Assembly (NCBI RefSeq): GCF_002741035.1 | Contig: NZ_CP016808.1 | Location: 4,140,501-4,204,500 of the forward strand | Direction: 5' to 3' | Source: Paenibacillus sp. BIHB 4019 | GTDB taxonomy: Bacteria; Bacillota; Bacilli; Paenibacillales; Paenibacillaceae | Length of the DNA: 64,000 bases | In this document: positions 26,001 to 35,350 of the stretch, one piece after another | Position numbering within the stretch: the stretch's first letter is position 1 | Layout: every line of letters starts with the position of its first letter | Made by a program: the position numbers and the translations under genes | Notes under the pieces: generated by a model | Databases searched by the model: none | The model's input: the letters and a program-made list of their open reading frames with translations, nothing else | What the model was told of the DNA's origin: nothing

Positions 26001-26975
26001 TTACACATTATCCTGAGTTGCCCTTAACTCAACCTTCATATGAGATTTTACTATTTTCCGCTGATTGAAATTATTTTGAATCAAGGCGAAGATCACGAGT
26101 AAAGCACCATAAAATTCATTAAGGCTTATCGAATATCCCTGAAAACTCATGATAATAAACGTTGTTATAGGGACTAAGCTAATAAACAGGATGCCATTGA
26201 CGGGAGCCAATGCTTTAAGGCCCGCATTCCAGCTTAGTAAAGCTACAAGCCCAGGCATGAGAGCCATGAACGACATCTCGTATTTAACAGATACGAGTGT
26301 GCTCCAGTCTGGAACTGTGATCAGATGGAATAGGGATGCGAATACAACGATGATCATTGATGTTGTCGTTCCCAACAAACAGGTTAGTGTTGAATATCTT
26401 AGCGTCGACCAGCTTTTAAACTCGCTGCCGCCTAAAGAATAAAGCACCCAGCCCACGACACCGAAGAAAATGAGCAGTACGGGGAGAAGCTGTTGTGCAG
26501 CCGCTGTAAAGAATAAAAGGCTCCCATTCGTTATTACGAGCAACGCGCCGATTAAAGCGATACTAATCGTAATCAACGTAGATTTAGTAGGTTTGTTTTT
26601 TGTTCTGTACCAAATAATAAGGATGGAAATCAAGGGCATTAGCACTTCCATAATGGAGGCTGTAATTGTGCCCGATTCTCCCATGAGATGCTGACCCGAG
26701 AAAACCAAAAAATTATACACTGTAAATGCCATTGTCCCATAAAAGAGGAGCTTCAGACCTTTTCCTTCAAAACGAAAAGCCGGCCTTCCCTCTTTCAGCA
26801 ACAAAAAACAGATGAGAATAACGGTAACGATGAAATATCGAATCATTGAAAAATACAGCGGATCCATATGTTGCAGTGCGCTATGCGCTACCGGGAACAT
26901 GGCTCCCCATGAAACGCTTGCGGTCAGACATAGTGCTGATCCTAAAAAAACGGTCTTTCTAGTCAATTTCTTCAT
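26001..26975 (-). CDS. EamA/DMT-family transporter
   Basis: 324 residues with ten predicted membrane segments in two EamA repeats (SVSWGAMFPVAHSAL in the first, GVVGWVLYSLGGSEFKSW in the second). Family members export amino acids, metabolites or nucleobases. It is divergent from a LysR regulator, a common pairing in which LysR activates the exporter. Substrate unknown. Confidence 0.88.
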   Translation of the reverse strand: MKKLTRKTVFLGSALCLTASVSWGAMFPVAHSALQHMDPLYFSMIRYFIVTVILICFLLLKEGRPAFRFEGKGLKLLFYGTMAFTVYNFLVFSGQHLMGESGTITASIMEVLMPLISILIIWYRTKNKPTKSTLITISIALIGALLVITNGSLLFFTAAAQQLLPVLLIFFGVVGWVLYSLGGSEFKSWSTLRYSTLTCLLGTTTSMIIVVFASLFHLITVPDWSTLVSVKYEMSFMALMPGLVALLSWNAGLKALAPVNGILFISLVPITTFIIMSFQGYSISLNEFYGALLVIFALIQNNFNQRKIVKSHMKVELRATQDNV

Positions 26976-27042
26976 CTCCTATGATGTTTAATCCATGTAA
27001 CATGTTTAATCATAAGAGATTCATCATCCGAGGTAAAATGAT

Positions 27043-27075
27043 TGATAGTACTATTTACTATCATTTATAATGATA
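27043..27075. promoter_or_regulatory. Two overlapping palindromes between the EamA and LysR genes
   Basis: TGATAGT-N7-ACTATCA (27043-27063) and TATCATT-TAT-AATGATA (27059-27075) overlap by five bases. Perfect dyads of this size between divergent genes are expected for LysR binding sites. Confidence 0.6.
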
Positions 27076-27122
27076 TTTACTTTGTATTTGTTTCATACTG
27101 GAATGCTCATGGGGGAAGAAAA

Positions 27123-27971
27123 ATGGAACTCAATGACTTGAAAATTTTTAAAACAGTTGCTGATTTAGGCAGTGTTAGTCAAGCCGCAATTGAATTAAAT
27201 TATGTTCAGTCCAACGTAACCGCAAGAATAAAGCGGCTGGAAAAAGAACTTCAGACAGAATTGTTTTATCGACATAAGCGGGGAATGGTGTTAAATACGG
27301 AGGGAAAACGATTAATTGTATACGTGGAAGAAGTATTAGGGAAATTGGAAGAAATACAGCGTGTTTTTCAGGATACAGCTGCCCCATCAGGGGTCCTCAA
27401 TATTGGTATTGTAGAAACGGTAATGAGACTGCCAGGAATTTTATCCTCGTACCTTGAAAAGCACCCGAATGTAGATTTGTCGCTGACGGTCGGTGTGACC
27501 GAGCAATTGCTTCAAGATGTGACGAGCATGAAGTTAGACGGCGCTTTTGTTACGGGGCCTGTGAAGCATCCGTTAATCGATTGCCACGAGGTTTTACGAG
27601 AAGAACTTATTCTCGTCTCAAAGAGCGACACTTTTTCCATGCAAGACATCACGGTAAAGCCGCTGTTGCTATTCAACAAAGGATGCGGTTATCGGGAAAG
27701 ACTGGAAAGCTGGTTGAAAGAAGAGGGGATTATTCCAAGGCAGATCATGCAGTTCGGATCGTTTGAAACCATTATTGGAAGCATTACGGCTGGAATCGGT
27801 ATTACAGTTGTTCCTAAATCCTCTGTACGACGATTGGTTGATGAAGGAATGATCCATGGTTTCAGTATGCCTCAATCCTATAATGAGATTACGACTGTAT
27901 TTATTCGTCGAAAAGATTCGTTATTAACGAACACGCTTCGTTCATTTATAGAAGAATTGCAGCTTGTCTAA
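27123..27971 (+). CDS. LysR-family regulator
   Basis: 282 residues from the ATG at 27123 (GGGGGAAG just upstream); the frame is open to 27042 without a signal. N-terminal helix-turn-helix (LKIFKTVADLGSVSQAAIELNYVQSNVTARIKRLE) and a periplasmic-binding-like effector domain (VLNIGIVETVMRLPGILSSYL). Divergent from the EamA transporter, which it probably controls. Confidence 0.9.
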   Translation: MELNDLKIFKTVADLGSVSQAAIELNYVQSNVTARIKRLEKELQTELFYRHKRGMVLNTEGKRLIVYVEEVLGKLEEIQRVFQDTAAPSGVLNIGIVETVMRLPGILSSYLEKHPNVDLSLTVGVTEQLLQDVTSMKLDGAFVTGPVKHPLIDCHEVLREELILVSKSDTFSMQDITVKPLLLFNKGCGYRERLESWLKEEGIIPRQIMQFGSFETIIGSITAGIGITVVPKSSVRRLVDEGMIHGFSMPQSYNEITTVFIRRKDSLLTNTLRSFIEELQLV

Positions 27972-28424
27972 AATACCTAATTCAGTTCGTTCTGAAACGT
28001 CACAGTCATGTTCAAAATCAGTACTAACAGGGAGTGACTTTTGTGATATGATAGTAGTAATGTTCAAATGAAGTTTTGATATTCCTTTCTCCCCTGAGAA
28101 TGTAAGTTTTCTGCTCTCAGGCTGATTTTTGCTGTTGAAATCGCTTTTTTTTCAAGTTGTTTGAGAGTAAAACTTATTGGGGATGATCGGATATCCAAAA
28201 CTGACGATATAACAACGAGGCGATAGGATTGTAACCTATTCCCTATTCTTGTGAATGATTTGTAAAGGCTTTATAATAGTAAATATCTTAACACTTTAAT
28301 AATAAGGTTAGCTTTGATCAGGAAATACGTGAATCAGAAAAGGTGTTTGTTTAGCCCGCATAGCAGTTTAAGCAGGCAGGAAGCCTACATTTTTTCTTCA
28401 AATATTAGTGTAAGGACGGTAGAA
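27972..28424 (+). other. 453-bp intergenic region upstream of mqo
   Basis: No gene seen. It contains an extended -10 (TGATATGAT, 28044-28052), a hairpin CCTGAGA/TCTCAGG (28094-28121) followed by a T-rich tail, and nearer mqo a promoter TTGTGA (28249-28254) - 17 bp - TATAAT (28272-28277). The first two could define a ~75-nt RNA, or the hairpin may simply terminate the LysR transcript. Confidence 0.45.
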
Positions 28425-29936
28425 ATGAGCAACAGACAAACCAAAACAGACGTTATCTTAATTGGTGCCGGTATTATGAGTGCGACTTTGGGGTCACTGC
28501 TGAAGGAATTAGTACCGGACTGGGAAATCACAGTAATTGAGCGGCTTGCAAGCGCAGGGGAAGAAAGCTCGAATGAATGGAATAATGCAGGAACAGGCCA
28601 TTCTTCCTTGTGCGAGCTTAACTACACCGTCGAGAAAGCAGACGGCTCCGTAGACATTAGCAAAGCTATAAAAGTAAATGAAGAGTATCAGGTTTCCAAG
28701 CAGTTTTGGTCCTATCTTGTGGACAGCAATTTAATCCGCAATCCGCGGGACTTTATTACGCCATTGCCTCATATGAGCTTAGTCCAAGGGGATAAAGATG
28801 TAACGTTTTTGAAGAAGCGTTTTGAAGCGTTGTCTAACAATCCTTTGTTTCAAGGAATGGAGTATTCCGAAGATCCGGGCAAGCTGCTGGAATGGATTCC
28901 GCTAATTATGAAGGACCGGACCTTGAATGGGCCTATAGCGGCTACAAGAATTGAATCCGGTACGGATGTTAACTTTGGCGCTTTAACGCGCATGTTGTTT
29001 ACCCACTTGAAGAGCAAAAATGTCGATATCAAATACAAGCATAATGTGGATGATATTAAACGTGCTAGCGACGGCTCGTGGGAATTGAAAGTACGCAATG
29101 TAGATAATGGTGCTGTTGAGCGACAGCATGCGAAATTCGTCTTTATCGGCGGCGGGGGCGGAAGCCTGCATTTGCTGCAAAAATCCGGCATTCCTGAAGG
29201 AAGAGGCATTGGAGGATTTCCGGTAAGCGGCATATTCATGGTGTGTAAAAAACCGGAAATCGTCGCGCAGCATCATGCAAAAGTTTACGGCCAAGCTCCA
29301 GTTGGCGCGCCACCGATGTCGGTTCCGCATCTGGACACTAGGTTTATCGACAAGAAGGAATCGTTGTTTTTTGGTCCCTTTGCCGGTTTCTCGCCAAAGT
29401 TTTTGAAAAACGGCTCGATGATGGACTTGCTGGCTTCCGTAAAAACGGATAATTTGGTTACGATGATGGCAGCAGGCGTGAAAAATATGTCATTGACCCA
29501 ATATTTGATCAAGGAAGTTATGCAATCGAAAGAACAGCGCATGGAAGCTTTACGCCAATTTGTCCCGAACGCCAAAAGCGAAGATTGGGAGCTAGTTATA
29601 GCCGGCCAGCGTGTGCAAGTCATTAAAGATACAGCTGCCGGCAAAGGAACGCTGCAGTTTGGTACGGAAGTCATTAATGCCGCTGATGGCTCGATAGCTG
29701 CCTTGCTCGGCGCATCTCCGGGTGCTTCAACCGCTGTTTCCGTTATGCTTGAGCTGATGGGGAAATGCTTCCCGCAGCATATGAAAGCATGGGAACCGAA
29801 AATTAAAGAAATGATTCCTTCCTATGGCGTGCAGCTGTTGAACAATCCAGAGCTTATAAGCGAAATTCATACTTCAACAGCACGGACGCTTGATCTGGGC
29901 AGTGAACGGGACCCAGTCAAGCAGGCTTCTTTCTAA
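28425..29936 (+). CDS. mqo: Malate:quinone oxidoreductase
   Basis: 503 residues from the ATG at 28425 (AAGGACGG upstream). FAD-dependent, membrane-associated enzyme that oxidises malate to oxaloacetate and reduces quinone. Seen: FAD motif [21 protein letters not shown], the Mqo signature [39 protein letters not shown], and the C-terminal [17 protein letters not shown]. Monocistronic, with its own promoter and terminator. Confidence 0.95.
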   Translation: MSNRQTKTDVILIGAGIMSATLGSLLKELVPDWEITVIERLASAGEESSNEWNNAGTGHSSLCELNYTVEKADGSVDISKAIKVNEEYQVSKQFWSYLVDSNLIRNPRDFITPLPHMSLVQGDKDVTFLKKRFEALSNNPLFQGMEYSEDPGKLLEWIPLIMKDRTLNGPIAATRIESGTDVNFGALTRMLFTHLKSKNVDIKYKHNVDDIKRASDGSWELKVRNVDNGAVERQHAKFVFIGGGGGSLHLLQKSGIPEGRGIGGFPVSGIFMVCKKPEIVAQHHAKVYGQAPVGAPPMSVPHLDTRFIDKKESLFFGPFAGFSPKFLKNGSMMDLLASVKTDNLVTMMAAGVKNMSLTQYLIKEVMQSKEQRMEALRQFVPNAKSEDWELVIAGQRVQVIKDTAAGKGTLQFGTEVINAADGSIAALLGASPGASTAVSVMLELMGKCFPQHMKAWEPKIKEMIPSYGVQLLNNPELISEIHTSTARTLDLGSERDPVKQASF

Positions 29937-30000
29937 AACCCGCGAGGCTAAAGGCCGTTTCGCATCACAAGCAATAGAATAAGGTAAATTATAAATGAAT

Positions 30001-30033
30001 GGCGTCCGGAAATCCGGGCGCTTTTTATTTTTG
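30001..30033 (+). terminator. Terminator of mqo
   Basis: GGCGTCCGGA pairs with TCCGGGCGCT and is followed by a T-run. Confidence 0.75.
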
Positions 30034-30129
30034 TTGCTGGACTCCTTAAGCGGTTATGGACAGGACGATTTTAAAAAAAGATCAACACTTTGGCCCTCAT
30101 TTGTTCGTTATAAAAGATTAACATACAGA

Positions 30130-30206
30130 ACGGTTTTAATCCGTTGCTAAACGTACAAAAGCGCTTTCATTTGCCGATTGAGAACGCTCTAAATCCTCCT
30201 TATACT
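30130..30206 (+). promoter_or_regulatory. Promoter and possible operator of the SDR gene
   Basis: TTGAGA (30178-30183) - 17 bp - TATACT (30201-30206). Upstream lie an ACGG-N7-CCGT dyad (~30130-30144) and GCTAAACGT, which recurs inverted at about 31829-31837, upstream of the TetR gene. Confidence 0.5.
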
Positions 30207-30235
30207 ATAGTTGTCAGATAGAAAGGATGATCAGA

Positions 30236-31006
30236 ATGGGTAGATTGACAGGTAAAGTAGCCATTATTACAGGGGCGGCCAGCGGCATGGGGCTTGCTGG
30301 AGCACAATTATTTGCCAAAGAAGGCGCAAAGGTTGTCGTAACGGATGTAGTCGAGGACGTGCTGCAAGCTAAAGTGAGCGAAATGGTGGAAAATGGCGGA
30401 GACGCAATTGCATTGAAGCTGGACGTATCCAGTCCTGAATCGTGGAACGCGGTTGTAGAAGCAACGATTGCCAAATACGGAAAAATCGATATTCTCGTTA
30501 ACAATGCGGGCATTCATATCGCCAAGGGCGTTTTGGAAGCTGAGTTGGCGGATTGGGATAAAGTGATGTCCATTAACACTTCAGGCGTATGGCTTGGCAT
30601 GAAAGCAGTCATTCCGCATATGCAAAAAAATGGACGAGGGTCGATTGTGAATACGTCGTCCATTGCAGCGATTATCGGCGGAATTGCTGATGCGCAGGGT
30701 GCGGCATACAGTGCATCCAAAGGTGCGGTACGCTCACTGACTAAACATACAGCTCAATGGTTTGCCAAAGATAACATTCGTGTCAATTCCGTACATCCGG
30801 GAGCGGTATTTACGGGGATGGTCGAGAAAGCCGGCATTAAATCGCAGGTTGAAATGGGCGAGCATTACAAAAACCTGGCGCCTTTGCCTCCACATGCCGG
30901 CGAATCGCTGGATATTGCCTATGCTTACTTGTATTTGGCTTCGGACGAATCCAAGTTCGTAACGGGTATTGAACTGCCTGTCGATGGCGGTTGGATCAGC
31001 AACTAA
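30236..31006 (+). CDS. Short-chain dehydrogenase/reductase
   Basis: 256 residues from the ATG at 30236 (AAAGG nine bases upstream). Classical SDR: TGAASGMG cofactor motif, NNAG, Ser in NTSSIAAIIGG and YSASKGAVRS (Tyr-x3-Lys), C-terminal LPVDGGW. Asp in VVTDVVEDV at the end of strand two favours NAD(H). Substrate unknown; related enzymes act on cyclohexanol, steroids or 3-oxoacyl groups. Convergent with a TetR gene that may control it. Confidence 0.9.
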   Translation: MGRLTGKVAIITGAASGMGLAGAQLFAKEGAKVVVTDVVEDVLQAKVSEMVENGGDAIALKLDVSSPESWNAVVEATIAKYGKIDILVNNAGIHIAKGVLEAELADWDKVMSINTSGVWLGMKAVIPHMQKNGRGSIVNTSSIAAIIGGIADAQGAAYSASKGAVRSLTKHTAQWFAKDNIRVNSVHPGAVFTGMVEKAGIKSQVEMGEHYKNLAPLPPHAGESLDIAYAYLYLASDESKFVTGIELPVDGGWISN

Positions 31007-31023
31007 CAAGGAATAGGATGATA

Positions 31024-31058
31024 AGAGCTTCTGGCGATAGCCGGGCTCTTTTTTTTAT
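31024..31058 (+). terminator. Terminator of the SDR gene
   Basis: AGAGC-TT-CTGGC pairs with GCCGGGCTCT, followed by eight Ts. Confidence 0.75.
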
Positions 31059-31110
31059 TTTGCCGGATGTTTAGGCGTCTGTTTATTGCCCAAATGCAGG
31101 TGGCCAGAGT

Positions 31111-31722
31111 CTAGGCTTGGGCGAGATTCGAACGGTAAACTTCATGAGCGCGGTTTAAACGCGTAAATTCTAATAACTGCTCTGCCATATAAGAGGAGCT
31201 GTATTTAAAATGGCTCTGCACCCATTCGGCAATGAGGCCGAAGACAGCATTAGCCTGATAACAGGCAAGCAGCTCTTTATCAATTTTCGGGTTTGGAGAC
31301 ATTTCAGTAACATCGTCCAAATACAATCTTTTGAGCGTTTCGTAAACGGTGTTGCGGAAGTTCGCCAAAATGCCCGTTGTTACCAATAATGTATAAACAG
31401 TAGCATTGGCAAGCACGTGATCAAAAATTTTGATAGCTGAAGCACTTAAGCTCTGTATGTCGAAATTTTGATAATGCAAATATGGAGAACGGTAGGACTG
31501 GATAAGATCAGTCATCACATCAGCCAAAATATCATCAAGCAGCTCTTCTTTGATCGCATAATGTTTATAAAACGTGCCACGATTCAAGTCGGCAGCCTTC
31601 ACGATATCGGTAATCGAAATATCCTCGAACGATTTACGGAGCATGTTTTCGAGCAGGGCCTGTTTTAGAGCTGCCTTCGACTTGTGGACTCTTCGATCTA
31701 TGGATGGCGATGAATGGCGCAT
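31111..31722 (-). CDS. TetR-family regulator
   Basis: 203 residues from the ATG at 31722, preceded by GGGAGGATATAT. N-terminal helix-turn-helix (EDISITDIVKAADLNRGTFYKHYAIKEELL) with a TetR_C-type effector half (AcrR-like, LLVTTGILANFRNTVYETLK). Convergent with the SDR gene; the shared upstream motif GCTAAACGT suggests that it regulates both itself and SDR. Confidence 0.87.
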   Translation of the reverse strand: MRHSSPSIDRRVHKSKAALKQALLENMLRKSFEDISITDIVKAADLNRGTFYKHYAIKEELLDDILADVMTDLIQSYRSPYLHYQNFDIQSLSASAIKIFDHVLANATVYTLLVTTGILANFRNTVYETLKRLYLDDVTEMSPNPKIDKELLACYQANAVFGLIAEWVQSHFKYSSSYMAEQLLEFTRLNRAHEVYRSNLAQA

Positions 31723-31891
31723 ATATATCCTCCCTCTGTAAAAGCATGTATTCTCAGTCATCCGGTTGATTATCATTATACAAGAAAACAATCGATGCCA
31801 AAAGACAGAAGCGCTAACCAAGTTAAGCGTGGACGTTTAGCTTTTTTTTGAAGGAAGGTGGTGTTACACTAAATGGGGGAGGCGAAGAAAA

Positions 31892-32260
31892 ATGAACATA
31901 ACTATCGACCAGCAAGGGAGCTCCAAGGTTGCCGTTATAGAAAGCTCTGACGTGATCATCCGCGATGTTCAGGATGCGCTCGATTTAATGGCTTCTGTTA
32001 ATTACAATCACGAATGCCATAAAATCATCCTCCAAAAAGCAAACATAACGGAGGATTTCTTCGAGCTCAAAACTAAGCTGGCGGGCGAGATTTTGCAGAA
32101 ATATGTGAACTACAAGGTGAAGCTGGCCATCGTTGGAGATTTTGATGCTTATGACAGCAAGAGCTTGAAGGATTTTATTTATGAATGCAATAACGGCAAG
32201 CAGGTACTATTTTTACGGGACAAACAAGAGGCCGTTAACGCTTTGCACAATATAACTTAA
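31892..32260 (+). CDS. DUF4180 domain protein
   Basis: 122 residues with a GGGGGAGG site. Whole-length match by eye to the DUF4180 pattern: an alpha/beta fold resembling STAS-like domains, with HKIILQKANITEDFFELKTKLAGEILQK and the terminal FLRDKQEA. Function unknown. It has its own terminator (32344-32372). Confidence 0.75.
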   Translation: MNITIDQQGSSKVAVIESSDVIIRDVQDALDLMASVNYNHECHKIILQKANITEDFFELKTKLAGEILQKYVNYKVKLAIVGDFDAYDSKSLKDFIYECNNGKQVLFLRDKQEAVNALHNIT

Positions 32261-32343
32261 CAATACATTCCGAGAAGCCCAGCAGCGCTTATCATGTAGT
32301 GACTGACGATTCGTCTGCCGCTGCTCTTATTCTCGATTACTGA

Positions 32344-32372
32344 AAGCACAGGCAGCTGGCCTGTGTTTTTTA
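32344..32372 (+). terminator. Intrinsic terminator
   Basis: CACAGGC and GCCTGTG with an AGCTG loop, followed by TTTTTT. Confidence 0.75.
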
Positions 32373-32399
32373 TATTTTTAGTAATGGAGGAATTAGACA

Positions 32400-32579
32400 A
32401 TGAGTGAACAGCTATAGCATGCTAACGCAAATTATATTGCTTTTGCGGTCAGCAAGTGGAAAGTTTTAACGGTCGCCAAGTATTCATTTGATGAGGATCG
32501 CATTTACGAATTGGCTAAACTAGAGGTAGAAAGAAGCAGCAACCACTATTTTGGCTGTCATGAAGTATTTCGATTCTAG
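32400..32579 (+). pseudogene. Small gene with amber codon at position 6
   Basis: ATG at 32400 has a strong GGAGG nine bases upstream. The frame reads MSEQL, then TAG (32415-32417), then 53 more sense codons ending in FGCHEVFRF and TAG at 32579. The downstream part is protein-like (AVSKWKVLTVAKYSFDEDRI) and contains no alternative ATG with a ribosome binding site. Either a recently inactivated small gene or chance; no family recognised. Confidence 0.45.
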
Positions 32580-32641
32580 AGGGGCTGTGCTACAATAGAT
32601 TAACAAAGTATACCGCTTAACTTGTTCTAATTGCGTTGAAA

Positions 32642-32655
32642 TGGTAACGCTTACA
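32642..32655 (+). promoter_or_regulatory. cre-like site before the AraC sensor gene
   Basis: TGGTAACGCTTACA differs from the CcpA cre consensus (TGWNANCGNTNWCA) at one position. It lies 30 bp before the start codon, where CcpA binding would block expression when glucose is plentiful. Confidence 0.5.
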
Positions 32656-32684
32656 AAAATTGTTGTCATTGTAGGGGGTTTAAC

Positions 32685-34919
32685 ATGCTTAAGCTAAACA
32701 ACTGGTACTTCCGGTTGCTTGTGTCTTATTTTCCAATTTTGGTGCTTACTGTGTCAATGATTATTTTTTTATCGTTCATTGCACTTAATGAGATATCACG
32801 GTCCGAGACTGCAAAGGCAGACAACATCACCACCGGCTATGTGGTGGAAAGCGTCGAACGCGCTATACGTGGAGCGGAGTTTAACGCGATGAACGAAGCC
32901 GTCAAAAATAAAAGCTACACTGCGTTTTTGAACGGCTCCTCCGAAACGAGCGACAGATACAGCGTCGTTCATAGTTTGCGTTCGCTTGTAGAAGAAAACG
33001 ACTTTATCGAATCGGCCTATCTTTATAGGGAATCCGACGATACGGTGCTTACAGCGAGCGGGCAGACCGATCTTCCGGATTTTGGCGATCGTGATTTTAT
33101 TCAGCTGGCGAAAAAAAATCTTGATTACCAAGGATGGTCGGCAAGCCGGGAGTATCGGGAATATGACCGCCTGAAGCCTGTCAGGGTCATTACGATGCAT
33201 AAGCGGACGCCGTTCCCGTTCGGAAAGGAAGGCATACTGGTCATCAATGTCGATTTGTACGTAGTTGAACAAATGATCGGCAGTATGACAAGCCATCAGG
33301 TTTCGTTCATGCGAATTACCGATGGGGCTAACAAGCCTATTTATCCCGTCAACAATGGCTCAGACGAATCAGGCGGCGGCAGCGTTCTGACAACTGTCAC
33401 TTCGGATTCTCTAGGCTGGACTTTCGAGAGTGGGATTCAGGACGGCCATTTGCTCGGCTGGGTATCGGTCGTATCCTATGCATGGGTCGTTATGGCTATT
33501 CTGACATTCGTGGCGGCTATTATTTATATCATTTGGGTAACGCGCCGAAACTATAAGCCGATCCGGTTAATGATGAATCGTATTCAGGCGCTGCAGCTGC
33601 GGAGCGGCGACGGGGGAGCGGTTTTGACAGATGATTTGACGATGATTGACCGTGCGCTTGAAAACTTAATTGTGCAGTCGTTGGATCACGAAAAGAAGCA
33701 GCGTGAAAGTATGATGCTTCAGCGCAGGCAGCTTTTTAATGAGCTTATTAGCGGGGAACAAAATGGGCAAACTAACGAGCGGATGCGCAAGCTGGATTTG
33801 CTGCCGAGCGCCGGACAGTATGCCGTAATGGTTGTAAAGCTCAACCGTTATGATGATTTTCAGTCCGAAAATACGCTTAACGAGCAAAATGTTCTGAAAT
33901 TTGCGCTCGGCAATGTTATGCAAGAGCTGGCTCACAACGAAGGCTTGCAGGGCTGGGGAGAATGGCTGGCGCCGGATCTTATCGCCTTTGTGTTTGCGGT
34001 TTCGGATGACGAATCTCGAATGCTGGATCAGCTTCGAACTTCTGCAATCGTTGCACAGCAGTGGGTAGGCGAGCATTTGCGTTTTATGCTGTCAATTGGG
34101 ATTGGTACGATTGTAAACGAATGGAGTCGAATCGGACAATCTTACCGCGATGCCCTCTCTGGTATGGAATATCAGCTCTGTATCGGACGCGAGGCGGTTA
34201 CGTTCAGCGGCGACATTCCGCAGGGCAAACAGTACGGTACGTTTCATTACATTCAAATGTGTACCGATTGCGTGCAGGAATTTAGGCAGACGAATGAAAG
34301 CTGGCGCAATACGTTTGAGCAATTATTCAAGCGGCTCAATACGGATACGCTCAAGGATGAAGATATTCATTCGCTCATGCAAATATTTATGCAAATGCTC
34401 AGCCGTGAGCTAAAGGATTTGTCGGAATCACTGAATGAATTTCTGGAAGGCGATCGCTCATCTGCACTGCTTGCCAAGCTAAAGACAGCTTCGACTTTGG
34501 CAGAAATGAAGGAACAGCTGCTAGAATATTTGGCTGATCTATTCGATGCATATGTGGCGATGAGCGAGACGAAAAGCTACAAAACGATGATAACGGATAT
34601 GAGAGCCTACATTCAGGAAAACTTTGCCGATCCAGACCTTTCTCTCAATCATTTGAGCGACCGCTTCCAAATATCGGGCAAGTATGCAAGCTACCTGTTT
34701 AAGCTGGAGTACGATATGAAGTTCGTCGATTTTCTTGTGCAGCTTCGAATCCAGCAGGCTGAGCGTCTGCTCGCGAATACCGACGAGACGGTTCAAGGTA
34801 TTGCTCTTCAGGTTGGGTACGCCAATTCTATCACCTTCGGCCGGGTATTCAAACGGATAACCGGTGTAACGCCAGGCGAATTCCGAAAGCTCAAAATGCG
34901 GCCTTCAGTTTTGAACTAA
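32685..34919 (+). CDS. AraC-family sensor-regulator, membrane-anchored
   Basis: 744 residues with AGGGGG before the ATG. Order: membrane helix (~10-32), extracellular Cache-type sensor (~35-255), second membrane helix (~263-285), cytoplasmic linker with a degenerate GGDEF-like region (~350-510), and a C-terminal AraC domain (LSLNHLSDRFQISGKYASYLFK, VQGIALQVGYANSITFGRVFKR). Same architecture as the regulator at the left window edge. It precedes a seven-gene polysaccharide locus that it most likely activates when oligosaccharide is sensed outside. Confidence 0.92.
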   Translation: MLKLNNWYFRLLVSYFPILVLTVSMIIFLSFIALNEISRSETAKADNITTGYVVESVERAIRGAEFNAMNEAVKNKSYTAFLNGSSETSDRYSVVHSLRSLVEENDFIESAYLYRESDDTVLTASGQTDLPDFGDRDFIQLAKKNLDYQGWSASREYREYDRLKPVRVITMHKRTPFPFGKEGILVINVDLYVVEQMIGSMTSHQVSFMRITDGANKPIYPVNNGSDESGGGSVLTTVTSDSLGWTFESGIQDGHLLGWVSVVSYAWVVMAILTFVAAIIYIIWVTRRNYKPIRLMMNRIQALQLRSGDGGAVLTDDLTMIDRALENLIVQSLDHEKKQRESMMLQRRQLFNELISGEQNGQTNERMRKLDLLPSAGQYAVMVVKLNRYDDFQSENTLNEQNVLKFALGNVMQELAHNEGLQGWGEWLAPDLIAFVFAVSDDESRMLDQLRTSAIVAQQWVGEHLRFMLSIGIGTIVNEWSRIGQSYRDALSGMEYQLCIGREAVTFSGDIPQGKQYGTFHYIQMCTDCVQEFRQTNESWRNTFEQLFKRLNTDTLKDEDIHSLMQIFMQMLSRELKDLSESLNEFLEGDRSSALLAKLKTASTLAEMKEQLLEYLADLFDAYVAMSETKSYKTMITDMRAYIQENFADPDLSLNHLSDRFQISGKYASYLFKLEYDMKFVDFLVQLRIQQAERLLANTDETVQGIALQVGYANSITFGRVFKRITGVTPGEFRKLKMRPSVLN

Positions 34920-35350
34920 CTAAGGGTTACGAAGCAACAGGGTTATCGTTTTTTCAATCGTTCATGCAAATGGATAAGTTGTTTGTTGAAGCGGCAGTTC
35001 GAACAAGGAAAGATGTTCGGACTGCTGCTCTATTTGTTTAGCCGGAATATAGTTTACCTGCGGAAATGGCTTTATGACGGGCTTTTTCAGCATTGATGGA
35101 AAACGGTTTATGTCGGGAAAATGATCTATTCTAATTGCCAAAAGCCTTGCTGGGCAAGGATTCGGCTTAACGGTTTGCCGCGCCGAAACTGGTTTATTGT
35201 CAGCGTATTGCAAATCGTGTCATACTGAGGCCACTTCCTAATCACGGTTTGCAAGCGACGAATGAAAGCGCGTTCAACAATGCTTCATTCTTCGGTTCAT
35301 AATCGAGTACAGGAAACAAATTAACGAAAAAGAAAGAGGGGTTGAATCAA
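34920..35350 (+). other. 431-bp intergenic region before the binding-protein gene
   Basis: Contains a 15-bp imperfect hairpin (34991-35005 with 35014-35028, GCGGCAGTTCGAACA and complement) that probably ends the regulator transcript, and a weak promoter TTGTCA (35197-35202) - 18 bp - CATACT (35221-35226). The ~120-nt leader to the start codon has no obvious structure. No gene seen. Confidence 0.45.

Noticed and set aside
28314..28424. N-terminal extension of Mqo
   Set aside because: The 37 extra residues lack family similarity and a ribosome site; the ATG at 28425 has AAGGACGG and matches the usual start.
9782..32579. Programmed amber read-through (suppressor or pyrrolysine tRNA) to explain the two TAG-interrupted frames
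   Set aside because: No such tRNA or synthetase is seen in the window, and simple loss of function explains both; kept only as a check.
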